Shown one piece after another: positions 23,397 through 35,589 of a DNA stretch of 64,000 bases. The DNA is taken from contig CM037857.1 in NCBI GenBank assembly GCA_021292105.1, positions 27,948,677 to 28,012,676 on the forward strand, in the 5' to 3' direction. Numbering within the stretch: position 1 is the first letter of the stretch; every line of letters starts with the position of its first letter. Source of the stretch: Anadara kagoshimensis (lineage: Eukaryota > Mollusca > Bivalvia > Arcoida > Arcidae). The notes beneath the pieces are model-generated. The model worked only from the letters and a program-made list of their open reading frames with translations, had not been told where the DNA came from and searched no databases. The position numbers and the translations under genes are program-made.

Positions 23397-23404
23397 ATAT
23401 GGAA
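23397..23404. other. Empty target site of the hAT-like element
   Basis: A single ATATGGAA in unit 2 at the exact place where unit 1 has the 1293-bp insertion flanked by two ATATGGAA copies. With no footprint, the site was most likely never occupied. Confidence 0.85.
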
Positions 23405-23826
23405 GTGTTAATGTCGAAATGTATTGACTAGACCTTCTGTTCATTACCTGTACAAAAATGCTATTGAATGCAAAACCTGCATTAAGGTTCGTTGAATAAA
23501 TTATCGTGGTCATTTCTTTTTTTCTTTTTGTAAAAACTTGCAAATACTTTATTGATGTGACTTTTTGTGTGATAAGATATAAATGTGAATGAATTTTAGA
23601 AGTTAAAATTGACGAATTGATTCATCTTTTGCAACATATGGAGATGCCACGATAGAGCTTAGTATAAGCATATGCCAATACATACAAATATATTAATAAA
23701 TTTACTTGCGAGAAGATTTTGACAAAGAATCAAAATTTAAAATTCAAAGGAGTTTGAAAAGAATAATTTAGTCTTTTGTTCTTTAATGAAGTTTCAACAT
23801 ATTGAGGTCTATTGACTTGATATAAA

Positions 23827-23857
23827 TATAATAGTTGATTATGACTTTCACTTTCCA
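23827..23857 (+). promoter_or_regulatory. Core promoter of gene D
   Basis: TATAATA at 23827 and TCCAGTTG with A at 23857, 30 bp apart. Same as gene B. Confidence 0.68.
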
Positions 23858-23900
23858 GTTGTTGAAATCAACCTTTTCTTGTGTACAGTAACCAGACAAG

Positions 23901-25658
23901 ATGAATCGGCTGTGTCTATTGTTCGCCGTTGTTGTGCTTGCTGTAGCCATCCACAAAGCTTACACCGTAAGTATCTATTTACTTTGTGTACGTTTAAATT
24001 TTAAAACAAAACATTTATTTGTACATACCAAATTTATCGAAAAGTCAGGTAACGTTTTCAAAGGGTTCATCAATACTGCTAAAAAGAATTCATAGCACTT
24101 AGCTTAATGTATTAAATTGTGCCGGTTAACTGATAATAACGTTTTACCTGACTTGGACGCAAGCCATATTCTTATTGGTTTTTCGAATACTACGGTAATT
24201 TCAACTAATGCAAAACCGACCATCTAGAAAACATTTTAACTTGGCAAAAAATTCTAACTAAGTATTGAAGTTCCATCTACGGTACTAATGCCCTGGGTAT
24301 TATAATGTTACTACTAATCATTCACATTAGTTTTAGGTACAAAACATGGGTAACATGATTCAAACCAGAATTATTACTCAACCTGTTTTAACTTTATTTT
24401 GATTTTGTAACAACAGAGCTCTCTTTGACTTTAAATAGCCCCGTATCTTTTTTGTGATTTTCTTCACTTTATTCAAATACACACCTGTCAATTGGTCTTT
24501 GTAAAGAAATAAAAATTAGTTTCTTTTTAATATTTTAAAACTAGAAAGTTAATGGTCTTAAACATTTTAAATAGAAAAGAACCAAAACATTTATTAGCAA
24601 AAAGATTACCATATTTAGTTAAGACTGAATATCTCCATCTAGTCGGTCAACATTAAATCTTTATTGCGCACAAGTGTTCTAATAGTAAAAGTTAAATAAG
24701 ACACCCACATTTGTATAAATAAAGAGTAATATAAGTTAGAAAAACTAAAATAAGAACACACGTCTTAAAGTTTAAATTTCATATACTATCATATATTAAG
24801 TGGTAAATCTTAGAAGTAAACGTAAGAGCTATTACAATAACACTGGTTGGTAATGAATACTTCCTGTCCTTTGGCCGTCTAATGCTAAAAATTCAAAACA
24901 GTATAGCAATATATACTAACATCTGCCAGTGGACTACAGCTGTATATATCCATAGGAAATCATTAACTTAGGAGAAAATATATAATATTGACTGATAAAC
25001 ACTGCTCATAAATCAAAATCTGAAATATTGTCAAAATTATACTATGCAATTTCCTAGTAAAATCTAAAAAAACTCAAAAAACTACGGTATCCCCTCTCAT
25101 GCATTGTTTTAGCTAAATTTGGTTAAATATTCTGTTAAATTTTTTTATTTTCATTCCCTTGAAACAAATAAACTTTTTATTTCACAAATTTGGTCCAAGC
25201 ACTACTGATGAGGCATTGTATTCCAAACGACCATTTAATGTTGTAAAATTACGACTGGTATAAATATGTTATTATCTTATGTGAATAGGCCAAATTATTT
25301 CATATACAAACAAAAATCACAAATGATTACATATTTTGATGAAATTATATTCGTCATGGTTTGCAAGATATTTAATTTTCGTTTACAATTATTTAACCAC
25401 TCTTATTACTATTGTCTAGTACACCTGCTACTGGTAAGTTTTAGTTTCTAGTATGGGCTTTTGCAAAAGAATCATTTTGAACAAAACAACTTAATGATCG
25501 TACATAGCCTATGCGTTCTTAATAATTTTCTATGTTACGTGTGCATATGGTCTATATAGCAACTGCATAAACCCTTTCCAATTCAGACAAATCTAGTAAA
25601 AATTTTCCTAGTAAAATGTGCACTTTATTTGGGAACTGCATACGCGCGCGCGCGCCGC

Positions 25659-25701
<43 letters not shown>

Positions 25702-26230
25702 GATATTAAGATGTCATACGACCTTATGGTCTGTCAATAACGAACGATAAAATTGCAAATGGTTATGGCTAAAGAGCATCAAACGCTATAATATTCATTT
25801 TAAATTACTTATTGTATGTTCATTTCTTTAGAATCAATGAGGTGGTGTTGCTGCCGCTGTTTGCGGATGTGGTTGCAGTGGATGTGGAAGCGACTGCGGC
25901 AATAACGGAAATGGAAATGGTGAAAACAATGACAATAACGGAAATGGAAGTGGAGGCAATAATGGCAATAATGGAAATGAAAGTGGAGGCAATGATGGCA
26001 ATAATGGAAACGGTGGTAATGGTGGAAACGGTGGCAATCGGAATGGTGGAAACGGCGGCAATGGAGGACAAGGTGGCAAAGGTGACAATGGTTGAAATAA
26101 TATTGGGAATATTGGAGACGGCCAAGGTGTCAATAGCGGAAAAGGGGGCAATAATAAAGTAGACAGCAGCGAAGACAGAAACAAAGTTATTGGAAATGAT
26201 GACAGAATCACCAGTGATACTAAAAATTAA
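23901..26230 (+). pseudogene. Gene D: subfamily-2 Cys/Gly/Asn-rich gene, broken
   Basis: Exon 1 (23901-23966) is intact with donor GTAAGT. Exon 2 (25832-26230, 133 codons with the stop) begins Asn-Gln-TGA, so the conserved first Cys codon is a stop (25838-25840). A second in-frame TGA at 26093-26095 replaces a GGA. Otherwise the frame is continuous to TAA: GVAAAVCGCGCSGCGSDCGN, a Gly/Asn-rich centre longer than in B, and the KVDSSEDRNK tail. An overlapping frame over exon 2 is open for over 100 codons, but it is the expected shadow of the purine-rich repeat. The 1.87-kb intron holds a CG/TG microsatellite. Confidence 0.82.
25643..25699. repeat. (CG)n(GT)n microsatellite in the gene D intron
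   Basis: CGCGCGCG followed by about 20 GT repeats, an alternating purine-pyrimidine run of the Z-DNA-forming type. Gene B has instead a 30-bp tandem duplication (10665-10730, CATTACATATTTTAGATATT) at this position. Confidence 0.9.
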
Positions 26231-26276
26231 TATACAGAATGTCTTAAATATTCCATTTCCATTATCTTAGAAACAA

Positions 26277-26282
26277 AATAAA
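26277..26282 (+). terminator. Poly(A) signal AATAAA, gene D
   Basis: AATAAA about 47 nt beyond the ancestral stop of D. Confidence 0.6.
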
Positions 26283-26624
26283 ATTTCAAAGCATCAAAAA
26301 TGTGTTATTTTTCTTACCTAAAATTAGCAAACTTAGCAAAGTCTTTCCTAATTTGTACGAGATTTTAAATGTTATGAAACGTTTATCAATATTATACTAT
26401 TAAACCTTGGTTATTTCAAGTTTTATTGTTTTCCGTTTCATCATTTGGAAATCTAATTTGGAAATGATGCAATTACTAATGATTTCGCTGATGATTTAAG
26501 TTAACTACTGCACAAAATGTATTGCAATGTTGTACTAGTGTTTCATCCTCAATTTACAACAGGAATGAAGATAAGTATTTTAGGTGACTAAAACGGACAC
26601 GGGCACTGGTCAAACTTCCAAAAA

Positions 26625-26765
26625 TAAAACTTTGAAACCGCTAAATTTGGTAAAATGCTTGACTTTTTACTGGGGAAATAAAGACAATTGCTCCGGAAGA
26701 GTAAGTACATTCTTTCTAACTAGTTACACACGCCACGTGTGTAATCAAGAGTGAAAAGAACTGGA
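26625..26765 (-). repeat. CACGTG-flanked repeat (unit 2 copy)
   Basis: Duplicate of 12340-12500 with CGCCACGTGTGTAATCAAGA intact. Confidence 0.6.
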
Positions 26766-26769
26766 AACA

Positions 26770-27115
26770 TTGGGACGTCAAATATATCCGGTGTTATCGT
26801 AGAAACAGAGGTAACAACAATATTGTGATGATGGCAATAGCATGTTTGAGGTTCCTGATATAAAGCTATGCTTGCAATATCCCTATGTCAACAATTGTTG
26901 TAATGGAACAAGCTCTACCATGGGGTATTAATTTGGAAAAAATACAATAAGCAGGAGAAGTAGGTATATTATAGTCTAGAAAAGTAATTTAGAAAAAAAT
27001 AAGAGTCGTCACGTTTGTAATTCCGCTTCAAATGTAGCCTTTTGTAGGCGTCATATTTGAGGTTTATATCTAAATATGAAGCAGAACTTGAAAAATTACT
27101 GAATAATGACAACAT
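26770..27115 (-). pseudogene. YIDD-type RT C-terminal fragment, degenerate (unit 2 copy)
   Basis: Duplicate of 12520-12850. No open frame, only nucleotide similarity to the better-preserved fragments. Confidence 0.5.
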
Positions 27116-27412
27116 GTTTCCTGAGTTTTTGTACTGCCTTTCTTATAATCAGAGGTGTTTTATCACGAAAACAACTCTAATTTAAAAGTATGTGACTGAT
27201 TTAGACCATGCAGGCATTTCTATACTTTTTAATGTATAGAACTTAAAGACATTGTGTTTGTCTGTTCGTAATAAATAATTGAATATTGTCTCACAAAACA
27301 GGGAACCTTCAGTAACTGTTTTCCTTCACACACTGTTGACGTCACACTGTTGATCTACAAATAAATTCCACAGTTATGACCGACTGTGCATGTTATATTG
27401 TTCAGATGTCAC

Positions 27413-29299
27413 ACAGGTGCGCCAAATTGAAAAAGTGTAAGTGTAATGCATAAGAGGACTAAACTGACGATTCTTTAAATTAGTTTTCTGACACAACAAT
27501 AACGTCTGTATATCTATCAAATTGTAAAATATGGCATATATAAATCACGCATTATTACGCATGTTTTAAACCTTAAAGAGGCGAAAAATCAAAAGAACGC
27601 ATACAAATCTCTGTCCGATTTACAATCACGAAGGAAAGTAAATACTTTGAAACTGACAAATAAGGATAAATACGCGACCTTCACCAGGGAAGTAAGGCTG
27701 GAATGATAAAGACCTCCTGTTTAGCCATGTATGTTATAAAACTCAATACTAGTATGTAAATAAATATTGGTGATAGCCACGTGTAAAACTTACTTCCACT
27801 AAAATATGTAAGTGAAACCTATTCTCTACAGTGTTCATCGTGGTGATAGCACTTCAAAGTGAAGACCGTATATACAATTTATAATAACCACCGAAAATAT
27901 ATGCATGTTTTTCTCTTTTTGAAGAGGCAACTAGCAATTTGTTAGATTTTGAAATCCTTGTGGAACTCATTTTCCACAGTGTTCATCATGTTAATAACAC
28001 GTGTCATTCAGGAGATTGGTATTTTACAATGGGGTGATGTAGATATAACAATATTGATTTATATAAATCTTCATTATTGGTAGTTTAAATGCCAGTATGT
28101 TATTATACATTTATTTATTATAAACATTCCATACCCTATACCTAGATAAACCTGATTAAAATAAGAAAAACATCTCAGGCATTTTGCCCTCGTTATGTAG
28201 TATTTTTCAAAGAAACATAAGTTGTTTTTTCCATCACTGAAAAGCACTTTCATATTTAGGATTTCATAATGAACTATCAGAGTAGTGTATATAATTTTTC
28301 ACATTTTCGATGGTTCAATTATTTGACGAGTCGTTATGGATATCGTAGTTTTCACCAAGTACATTCATGTAACACAGAATATATGGAGTTGAGTAAAAGC
28401 GTTAACGTCCCACCTATTATACTGTAATTACAGTATACGCGGTATAATCGTTCCTTTTAATTTCAATTTTAAATTGCGTGACGGATGTATCTAGCTAAGA
28501 AGGAGGTGTTATTCCTTCCGTAGCACGGACCTAATCTCATGGTTTGTGCAACTGTCAGTAATTACTGTTTTTATTGTTTTTTTTATTTTAAATATATACG
28601 TAAATGTAAAAAACGTGTATGACATGTACAGTCCTTATAAACTGTTTAAAGAACTTTCACAAATCCAAATTTTAGTATTTGTTTCGACTGCTTATCAAAC
28701 AGAGGCATGGTATCTCTAATTTGTCTTTTGGAAGAACTAGTTCTTAAAACAGGTTGCGTTGTTGTAGCTAATCGTTAAAATTGTTGTCATGACAACCACT
28801 GAACTAGTGTACTTCTAACTTCGATAGCTGGCTTTATGGCTTGTGTTGTTTTACTTTCTCCTTGTTCTTAATTACAATGACAACAATTTGTTACATGCTC
28901 TTAAATGTAACAAAAAATGAAATCTTGGTCCAGTTCCTATAAAAATAAAATGAATTCTACTTTAAAAAAAGCGAAATTTTAAACATACAATCGGTGTACC
29001 TAAATAACTAGGTGTTAAGAATGGCATAAAGTATTGTTTTTTTAGTTGCCGTTAACGATTCTTGAGCTCGTCTTTTAGAGTTGTATGTTTTGTGGTGTAG
29101 GCGAAACTGAAGACAACCACTAACCTACGACAAGAAAACAGACACTTTTACACATCATAATCTGCCTCTAAGTAGATTCAACCTAGGAACTATGATTCGC
29201 ATGCGGTCACTTTATATGTTGTTTTAAATGAAATATATATTCATATTGTCCTGTTAAATTGTCTATTACTGAGCAGGGTTTTCAGAATCTGTAGTATCA
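27413..29299. other. Spacer between segmental duplication and inverted repeat
   Basis: No gene seen. It contains two more diverged CACGTG-type repeat copies: 27610-27740 (-), with ACCAGGGAAGTAAGGCTGG and CCTCCTGTTTAGCC, and 28430-28560 (+), with ATCTAGCTAAGAAGGAGGTG. It also has a short duplicated motif CACAGTGTTCATC at about 27830 and 27975. The rest is AT-rich and unrecognised. Confidence 0.5.
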
Positions 29300-29319
29300 A
29301 AAAACAAAGATACCAATGC

Positions 29320-29386
29320 ATGTCCGAATCACAATCCAGAATCAAAGTAAAACCGTTAAAATGACAAGTGATGCCGGGTGCTCCAG
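29320..29386 (-). repeat. CACGTG-flanked repeat split by a MITE
   Basis: CCGAATCACAATCCAGAA through ATGCCGGGTGCTCC is the first half of the repeat. Its other half (ACGGGTAAGCACCTCCT) resumes after 29610, with the palindromic MITE between them. Confidence 0.6.
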
Positions 29387-29608
29387 GCCCGGGTTTCACA
29401 ATCATTCCTTAGCTAAGATTTTCCTTAACTTCAATTTGGCAAATTTTGGTATTCTCTTTTTGGAACTACTGATTAATATTTTTGTCAAAACCAAATGCAA
29501 ATGTTTTAATCTTGAGGTTATCTTAAAAATTAACAAAATTATGAATATTTGAAATTTTGCAAGATTTAAGTTAAAGAAAATCTTAGCTAAAGAATAATTA
29601 TGAAACCG
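29387..29608. mobile_element. Palindromic MITE
   Basis: About 220 bp with long terminal inverted repeats. The left end is CCGGGTTTCACAATCATTCC, TTAGCTAAGATTTTCCTTAA; the right end carries the inverted TTAAGTTAAAGAAAATCTTA, GCTAAAGAATAATTATGAAA, CCGG. The ORFs over it on both strands are by-products of the palindrome. It has no coding capacity. Confidence 0.75.
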
Positions 29609-29769
29609 GAGCCAGACGGGTAAGCACCTCCTCATTGACCCTTTCTTTGGTTTCTGAAACGGATTCTCACATAAAAGATTTAACCTCCTGATAAGTTTCA
29701 CAAATGAAACACTGGTCAACGTATACTTGCTAAAATATAAAAAAAATCAATGTAGAGTGTATGTGTCAC

Positions 29770-29877
<108 letters not shown>

Positions 29878-30197
29878 GAAATAAAGAATCAACATCTATA
29901 AAAATCAACTTTGTGTATATACATTAATTGTGTGATGATAAAATCTACCCCATTTCCTGAAAGCAATACAATAAAATAGTTTATATCACATTTACTATAC
30001 TAAGTAAATCATACATGCTTGTGTTTGTTTTGAAATATAATTTATAATATGATATAAAATGTCAGATCAGAAATATTCTGAATATTCAATACTTACAATA
30101 AAAAATTAATAGCTTGAATTACAACCACTTGCATAAATTTCACTCTTTATGCAACATTATTTGTCTGAAAATATAAAGTTTTCTTTATAAACAACAT

Positions 30198-30526
30198 TCA
30201 GTCTGGTAAAATACCTTTTATCTCATACATCCGTCCATCAAAACATTTTTCACTGTCATCTTGATGGTTCTTGGTCAGCTCATCTTTTGTTTGAAAGACA
30301 TAAATGTTATGGCAGGCATATTTCCCCACTGTGAAATCACTACGCTTCAGATTTGGAAGGTTCTCTCTACCTCTGCTACCAAAGTGTAGGATAATGTCAA
30401 AAAACCTTAAAAAACATATATTTCTGACGCTCTGTCTCTCTCTCTCTCTCAATTCAATAAATTTAGTCTATATTATTTTTGGCATGCTATTCTTTTACTG
30501 TTTATATATTCTTTACTTCTCTCTTT

Positions 30527-30616
<90 letters not shown>

Positions 30617-31241
30617 GCGTCTCAATTCAAATATTTTTATTATAATCATGAAGAGAAAAGTTTTATTAAAAGACTGCATTTAAGAACAATTATTGATCGG
30701 AAGACATTTGTAAGGGGATGTGGTGGTGGTATACAATGTGCATCATAAAGATCAAAAATGAAAATCAGACGTGATGAATAAATCAAAATCGTACTTGTAT
30801 TGCAACAACTGGGAGTCCTCAAGATTATCCATACACAGATAATTGTATGCCTTCTCTAGACCATTATCAGTAATTGGTGGATGATGGTCAACGACAGCAA
30901 AACCGTTCCGCTTCAATTCCTTTTTCATGAACTTGAAGGCCTCTGTACTAGTTTTAAAATCATCGCCTTAAACAGTTTCAATCCTGTCATTTTGGCGTAG
31001 TTTTTCAAGATGCCTCTGAATTGCATTTCCATATGAAATTAAGGTGGATTTTCTACATCTGTCCTTCTTTATTGCGGATTTCAATTTAAAAATTTCGTCG
31101 AGTTGCTGTTTATCAAATGTTTCAAATTCTGATGGCAACTGCTTTTAAAATAAATATATTAGTATTTTCAGAATCCACCGAATCTAAAATTAAACCCTTT
31201 GATTCCTCTGACAGGGTCGCAAATCTACGACGTTCGGCCAT
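30198..31241 (-). pseudogene. Crypton-like (DUF3504-type) tyrosine recombinase, family 2, left-arm copy
   Basis: Two exons on the minus strand. The N-terminal part starts at ATG 31241 (RRRFATLSEESKGLILDSV) and is broken by frameshifts. It runs to a donor-like site after the codons for QLLQY at about 30795. A CT/CA microsatellite fills the intron. The second part (30198-30430) reads FFDIILHFGSRGRENLPNLK, FQTKDELTKNHQDD and GRMYEIKG, matching the first catalytic Arg region of Crypton-type recombinases. The C-terminal HxxR and Tyr region is absent, so it is a truncated relic. Two more copies lie at 53444-54185 (+) and 56962-58007 (-). Confidence 0.7.
30531..30614. repeat. (CT)n(CA)n microsatellite in the recombinase intron
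   Basis: About 18 CT repeats followed by about 23 CA repeats. The third copy of this pseudogene has a matching tract at 57266-57347; the right-arm copy has none. Confidence 0.95.
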
Positions 31242-31278
31242 CGCAATGCAGCCGAACCGGATGAAAATACCATACATA

Positions 31279-31500
31279 ATTCTATTTATACTTTACAATT
31301 ACATGGTTATATAAAAACTAAGTTGTATTTCAGTCTTAAATCATTCAGATTTATACCACATTATAAGTTCTCACTTTTGTATATTGTGCAACAGAGAAAT
31401 TGATACCATTGCACATAGATTCTATCAATGTGAAAATACTCATTTTTGTGGTCTAACTGTGTTAACTGCTGTAATAACTTTTATCTAACAGTGATTTGGA
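31279..31500 (+). pseudogene. LINE ORF2 C-terminal fragment (zinc-binding RT tail), left arm
   Basis: Nucleotide match to 53150-53400 (reverse), with recognisable CILCNREIDTIAHRFYQCEN codons (Cys-x-x-Cys ... His ... Cys). This is the zf-RVT-type end of L1-like LINE ORF2 proteins. Here the sequence is interrupted by indels, and it represents the site without the TA-flanked MITE. Confidence 0.62.
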
Positions 31501-31869
31501 CATGGATTAGTATGTTTGTTTTTAATTAGGCTAGTTTTTCTGTCTGATTTGACGAAATACGAGTTTCATCGAACACGCATGATACAGAATCTTGTATCAC
31601 CACAGTGTGGTAAAGTACACATGCACTCTCTCATTGTGACGTCATTTGAAAATCTCCGATTTGTCAAATGTTAATAATGACGTCATTTCTACAGAACATA
31701 TGTTATAGAATAGTTCAGCGTTTTTCTGTGGTAAAATATAATTGTTTTCATATACTAGTAAAATGTTGTTTTTTATTAGTTTGAATAACCTAGTTGGAAA
31801 TGTTAGATAAAAAATATCATATACACGATGTGTATATACAACCCTTCGTATCAGGAGGTATCGTCCTTT

Positions 31870-32030
31870 TTAGTAGCCGTATTACTACTAGTCGCGCAAG
31901 CGCAATCCTGTACACAGAGACATCAAAGTTATCAACAATACTGTGATGACGGTCATAAAATATTTTGAGGGCCTTGATAATCCTAGGCATGTAATATCCC
32001 TGAGTCAACAATTGTTTTGCAAGCAACCTG
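31870..32030 (-). pseudogene. YIDD-type RT C-terminal fragment, left arm
   Basis: On the minus strand AKQLLTQGYYMPRIIKALKI, FYDRHHSIVDNFDVSVYRIA. Only about 50 residues of the RT tail remain. The right-arm partner is 52660-52790. Confidence 0.6.
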
Positions 32031-32199
32031 TTTTGTGTATGATGTAATTTATATGTGTGTGCACATGTAACACTTAAGCCACAAAATGTTTTGGAGATCA
32101 AACGTAGCAGAAGTATTATGATAATAAATATACTTGCTACATTTTTCTTCATACTGAGTTCTTTTGAAGTCACCCCTGTGGAATGTGATTAGTCTTTGT

Positions 32200-33310
32200 A
32201 CACTTGTTCTCTATGACACACAGTTGTGCCTTTTGGGGGTTATATCCCATTGGTTGAAATACAAAGGAAAGAATACAGGGGTAATAAAATTAAAATAAAA
32301 ATTTTCAGGTTTTAAAGAACATAGAATGAAAATATCCCCGGGACCAGATGGATTTACAGCTGGATTTTTCAATTGTTCTGGAACGATATGTCTCCCTTTT
32401 TGATCAGATCTTTTAATTATAGTTTTGAACAAGGAGAATAAACTTTAACTTAAAAACAGGGGATAATTTTAATATTACCTATATAATGCAAGTGTAGAGA
32501 TTATATAAAGAACTGGAGACCAATTTGGTTGTTTAACGTGGCATATAAATGACTCTGGAGTTGTATAGCTAAAAGAATTTTTAGCCATGAAAATCAAAGG
32601 GGTTTTATATCTGTCAGATTTATTTAGGAAAATACCAAAATTATATATGATGCTCTACAGTTAACTAAGGAAGATAGTATTCCTAGGACCCTATAGCTAC
32701 TGTTGATTGATTTTGAAAAGGTTTTTGATTCAGTATCGTGAAAGTTTATAAACAAAACCATGCTTTTTTCAATTTTGAACAAAAGGCTAAATTTTCCGTT
32801 ATCCAAAATGAAATTTTTCCTCAATTATTCAAAATATCAAGAGGGTCTAGACACGGGGACCCAGTATCACCACATGTGTCTATGCTCTGAGCCGAAATAA
32901 TGGCAAATATGATTCGTTATAGAAGTTATATAAAAGGGATTAAAATATAAAAAGTTCAAATATGTTCATGCGTATTCTTACATGGCTCGAAAAAAAGTTT
33001 GACGGACCTTCTGTTCCAATTTTCAAAATATTCAGGTCTTAAACCTTATATTGAAACATGTGAAGCATTATGGATGGGGTCAATAGAAAAGATGCCCTGT
33101 GTCAAGATATAAAATTAGAATGAACCAAAGAAACTTTTACAGTACTAGGTATCAACTTCCCAACAAATCTAGAAATAATCAGAGAGATTAACATTAAAAT
33201 GAAATTAAATGAAACAGAGAACGGGATATAAACGATCGGTTAAAAAAGATTACTCACACCATTTGGAAAAATAACATTTATAAAAACGTTACTTTAACCT
33301 AAATTAATAC
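32200..33310 (+). pseudogene. L1-like LINE reverse transcriptase relic, left arm
   Basis: On the plus strand, in shifting frames, there are matches to the start of an L1/Tx1-type RT: PGPDGF-like codons at about 32340, KNWRPI.LFNVAYK at about 32507, ENTKIIYDALQLTKED at about 32630, LLIDFEKVFDSVS at about 32700 and a GCRQGDP-like segment at about 32850. Many stops. The inverted partner is 51310-52340. Confidence 0.68.
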
Positions 33311-33339
33311 ACACTGGGATATGTTACATCACATCACCC

Positions 33340-34150
33340 TCGACTGAGATCATACAGTCTTGGTCACAAACAGGTGACAGATTCTATTAATCTCGCATGC
33401 TCAGGTAAACTTTAGTGACGTCATAATGAAAAGAAAATTACATGACGTCATCGTGTGGGGAAAATGGCATCCATTTCTTTAAAATTAAGGAATTTTTGAG
33501 TGTGTTTTAAATGTTAAATAGGAGAGTTTTAAATAAATAACTTTAGTTTTCTAGTTTATACAATTTGTATAGACCAAAATCTTTCCAATGGTAATATTTG
33601 TTTAAAGTAGAACGTTAAATAACAAAGTTAGGATTTACAGACATGGCATGTCTATGTTAATCCTATTTGAAGTCAAATATTGGCAACAAAATGGAAGAAA
33701 ATCCATTATGTGTTTATCTATGTAGAATAGGAAAATCTTTTCCTCGGAGTTGGACATTTCCAGTAAGAGTCTCGGTAAGCCTTATCTCCGACTGAAATGT
33801 TCAAACCCTCGGGTGACATTTTCTAACCCTACATGGATACTCATAATGGACTGTTATATTCCACAATGCTACAAAAATTGTCTCAAAAATATTTAAAATA
33901 TATCAGCCAAAGATCTCCTTGCTTTAACATGGCGTTATTTTCAAGATGTGTTGACAAAAGATATTTAGTATTTTTACATCAAGATAATGTAATATATAAC
34001 AAAACCGAAAAATTTAGATTTTTTTCTCGACTCGAAAAGAATTCAAACTACAGCAGTTTCTTGTAAGACAAATACCTCCGTCCCAACATCCCCTATGGTA
34101 CATTTTTTCTTTTGTCACCTCGTCCTTTAACTTACGTACCTTATTTTTCG
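33340..34150. other. Conserved non-genic block in both arms
   Basis: Preserved at 50430-51260 in inverse. It carries two perfect TGACGTCA sites (33416-33423, 33443-33450) and a 77-codon ORF at 33833 starting MDTHNGLLYSTMLQ. On the right arm that ORF changes frame (50493-50801), so it is probably not a gene. Sequence around 33340-33850 is related to 37500-38100 and 39480-39560. Confidence 0.45.
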
Positions 34151-34554
34151 TTATCATACGTTTTATTTTGGATGATAACATGTGTCATGTGAATGACGTG
34201 GGTATTTGTATTTATTTTTTTAATGTGTTTCTTTCAAAAATGGTATACGTGGATTGAAATGCTTGTTTTTGATTGATACATAATAAATGCAGTGTAATTA
34301 CCATTTTGCCTTTATCTAAGTATTGATATATTTAAATTTTAAAAGTAAAAACATACTAATTGTTTGATCGTTTGAAACAGATGGAAACATTCCGATAAAT
34401 CTCAATATAAAATATACAAATACATAAATATATTCATTTATGATAAAATTTAAAAAACAAGATACGATGATATGAATGCGTTTCAAAGGAATAATTTAAC
34501 TTATTTTCTAATAATTTGTTTTCAACATCTTGAAGACTTTCGACTGAAAATTGC

Positions 34555-34585
34555 TATAAAAAAGAATTGTGATTTTCACTCTTCA
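34555..34585 (+). promoter_or_regulatory. Core promoter of gene E
   Basis: TATAAAAAA starting at 34555 and CTTCAGTTG with A at 34585, 30 bp apart. The 5' UTR would be about 34 nt, shorter than in A to D because the TGTACAGTAA segment is missing. Confidence 0.72.
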
Positions 34586-35204
34586 GTTGTTTAAATCAAA
34601 CTTTTCTCACCAGACAAGATGAATCGACTGTGTCTATTGTTCGCCGTTGTTGTGCTCGCTGTAGCCATCCACAAAGCTTACACCGTAAGTATCCATCTTT
34701 TTATATATTTAATTTTCAAAACCAAACAATTATGTTATTGCATTTTTGTCGACAAGTGCCTTACTTAATTTATCAGTTTTTTTAAACTAGCTTGTATAAT
34801 TGTGATTTGGACATAATGGTGTATTAGTGATCTATTGCACAAGTATTTGCAGAGATCAATCATCATCACCAGTAGAAAGATACCAATGGACTTAGAGAAT
34901 TTTTATATATTCAAAATTTTAAAAATAAGTTAAAGGGTTTTCTAAAACATGACTGAATTTATTCCTTGTTTAAGATATTTCACCGTTGTGCAAGGATGTT
35001 TTTGTTACTTATTTTCAAAATGTTTTACAAAGAATAGAAACATTTTTAAATATGTTTTAGAAAACATTTTAACTTATATTTTGAGTACATAAATTTACCT
35101 CACACAATGAATAAACTTTATTGACATATTTGGAATGTGTTAGGTACAGAAATAATGCCGCTGATATGCTTTTATTCAAACTAAAATATAAAAATATTAT
35201 GGCC

Positions 35205-35440
35205 GTCATCACAGTTTTGTTGATAAATATGACGTCTCTGTGTCCAGAATTGCCCTGGACATATTGACCCCAATAATTTCATGTTCTTCTCAATTTTGAA
35301 TACACACGTCACAGGTATAGCTAGTTACCCTTCCGGAACATCCGGCCTCACTTCCCTGGTGCAAGTTCATGTGTTAAAATGCTTAGCCGTTTCAAAGTTT
35401 TCTTTTGCTTCTGGATTGTGATTCGGACATGAATAAATAT
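35205..35440 (+). repeat. RT 3' end plus CACGTG-flanked repeat, in gene E intron
   Basis: ATGGCCGTCATCACAGTTTT, GTGTCCAGAATTGCCCTGGA, then ACCCTTCCGGAACATCCGGC. This is a 5'-truncated retroelement end inside the intron. The partner in the F intron is 49165-49400. Confidence 0.6.
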
Positions 35441-35589
35441 GTATATATTTTTCATAAAAAACTAAATTTTTGAACATGTTGTTTTACACAATATAATTCT
35501 ATTTTAAATTAGTTGATGTTACTCTTTAATCTCCAAGATATACTGTTGGGTAGAGCACAAATTAATAATAATAATAATAAACCACAACA

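Larger units (their letters stand above)
16026..27412. repeat. Segmental duplication, unit 2
   Basis: Direct copy of 1-13152, carrying genes C (-) and D (+). It lacks the hAT-like insertion of unit 1, lacks about 16 bp of the SINE B-box region at 17085-17092, and has a CG/TG microsatellite in the D intron that unit 1 lacks. It breaks off at about 27412, where sequence unrelated to unit 1 begins. Confidence 0.93.

Noticed and set aside
25842..26162. Open 100-codon frame over exon 2 of D, reachable by an acceptor 10 nt downstream
   Set aside because: All frames of GGNAAT-type repeats tend to be free of stops; the product (Met/Val/Glu/Thr repeats) has no family features and equals the shadow frames seen over every exon 2.
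30304..30748. Ser/Leu/Thr/His-repeat ORFs over CT/CA tracts
   Set aside because: Translations of microsatellites; also at 36392-36657, 47968-48336, 54426-54734 and 57213-57479.
33833..34066. 77-codon ORF MDTHNGLLYSTMLQ... as a gene
   Set aside because: The right-arm partner (50493-50801) has a changed frame, and nothing is known to match. More likely repeat-derived.
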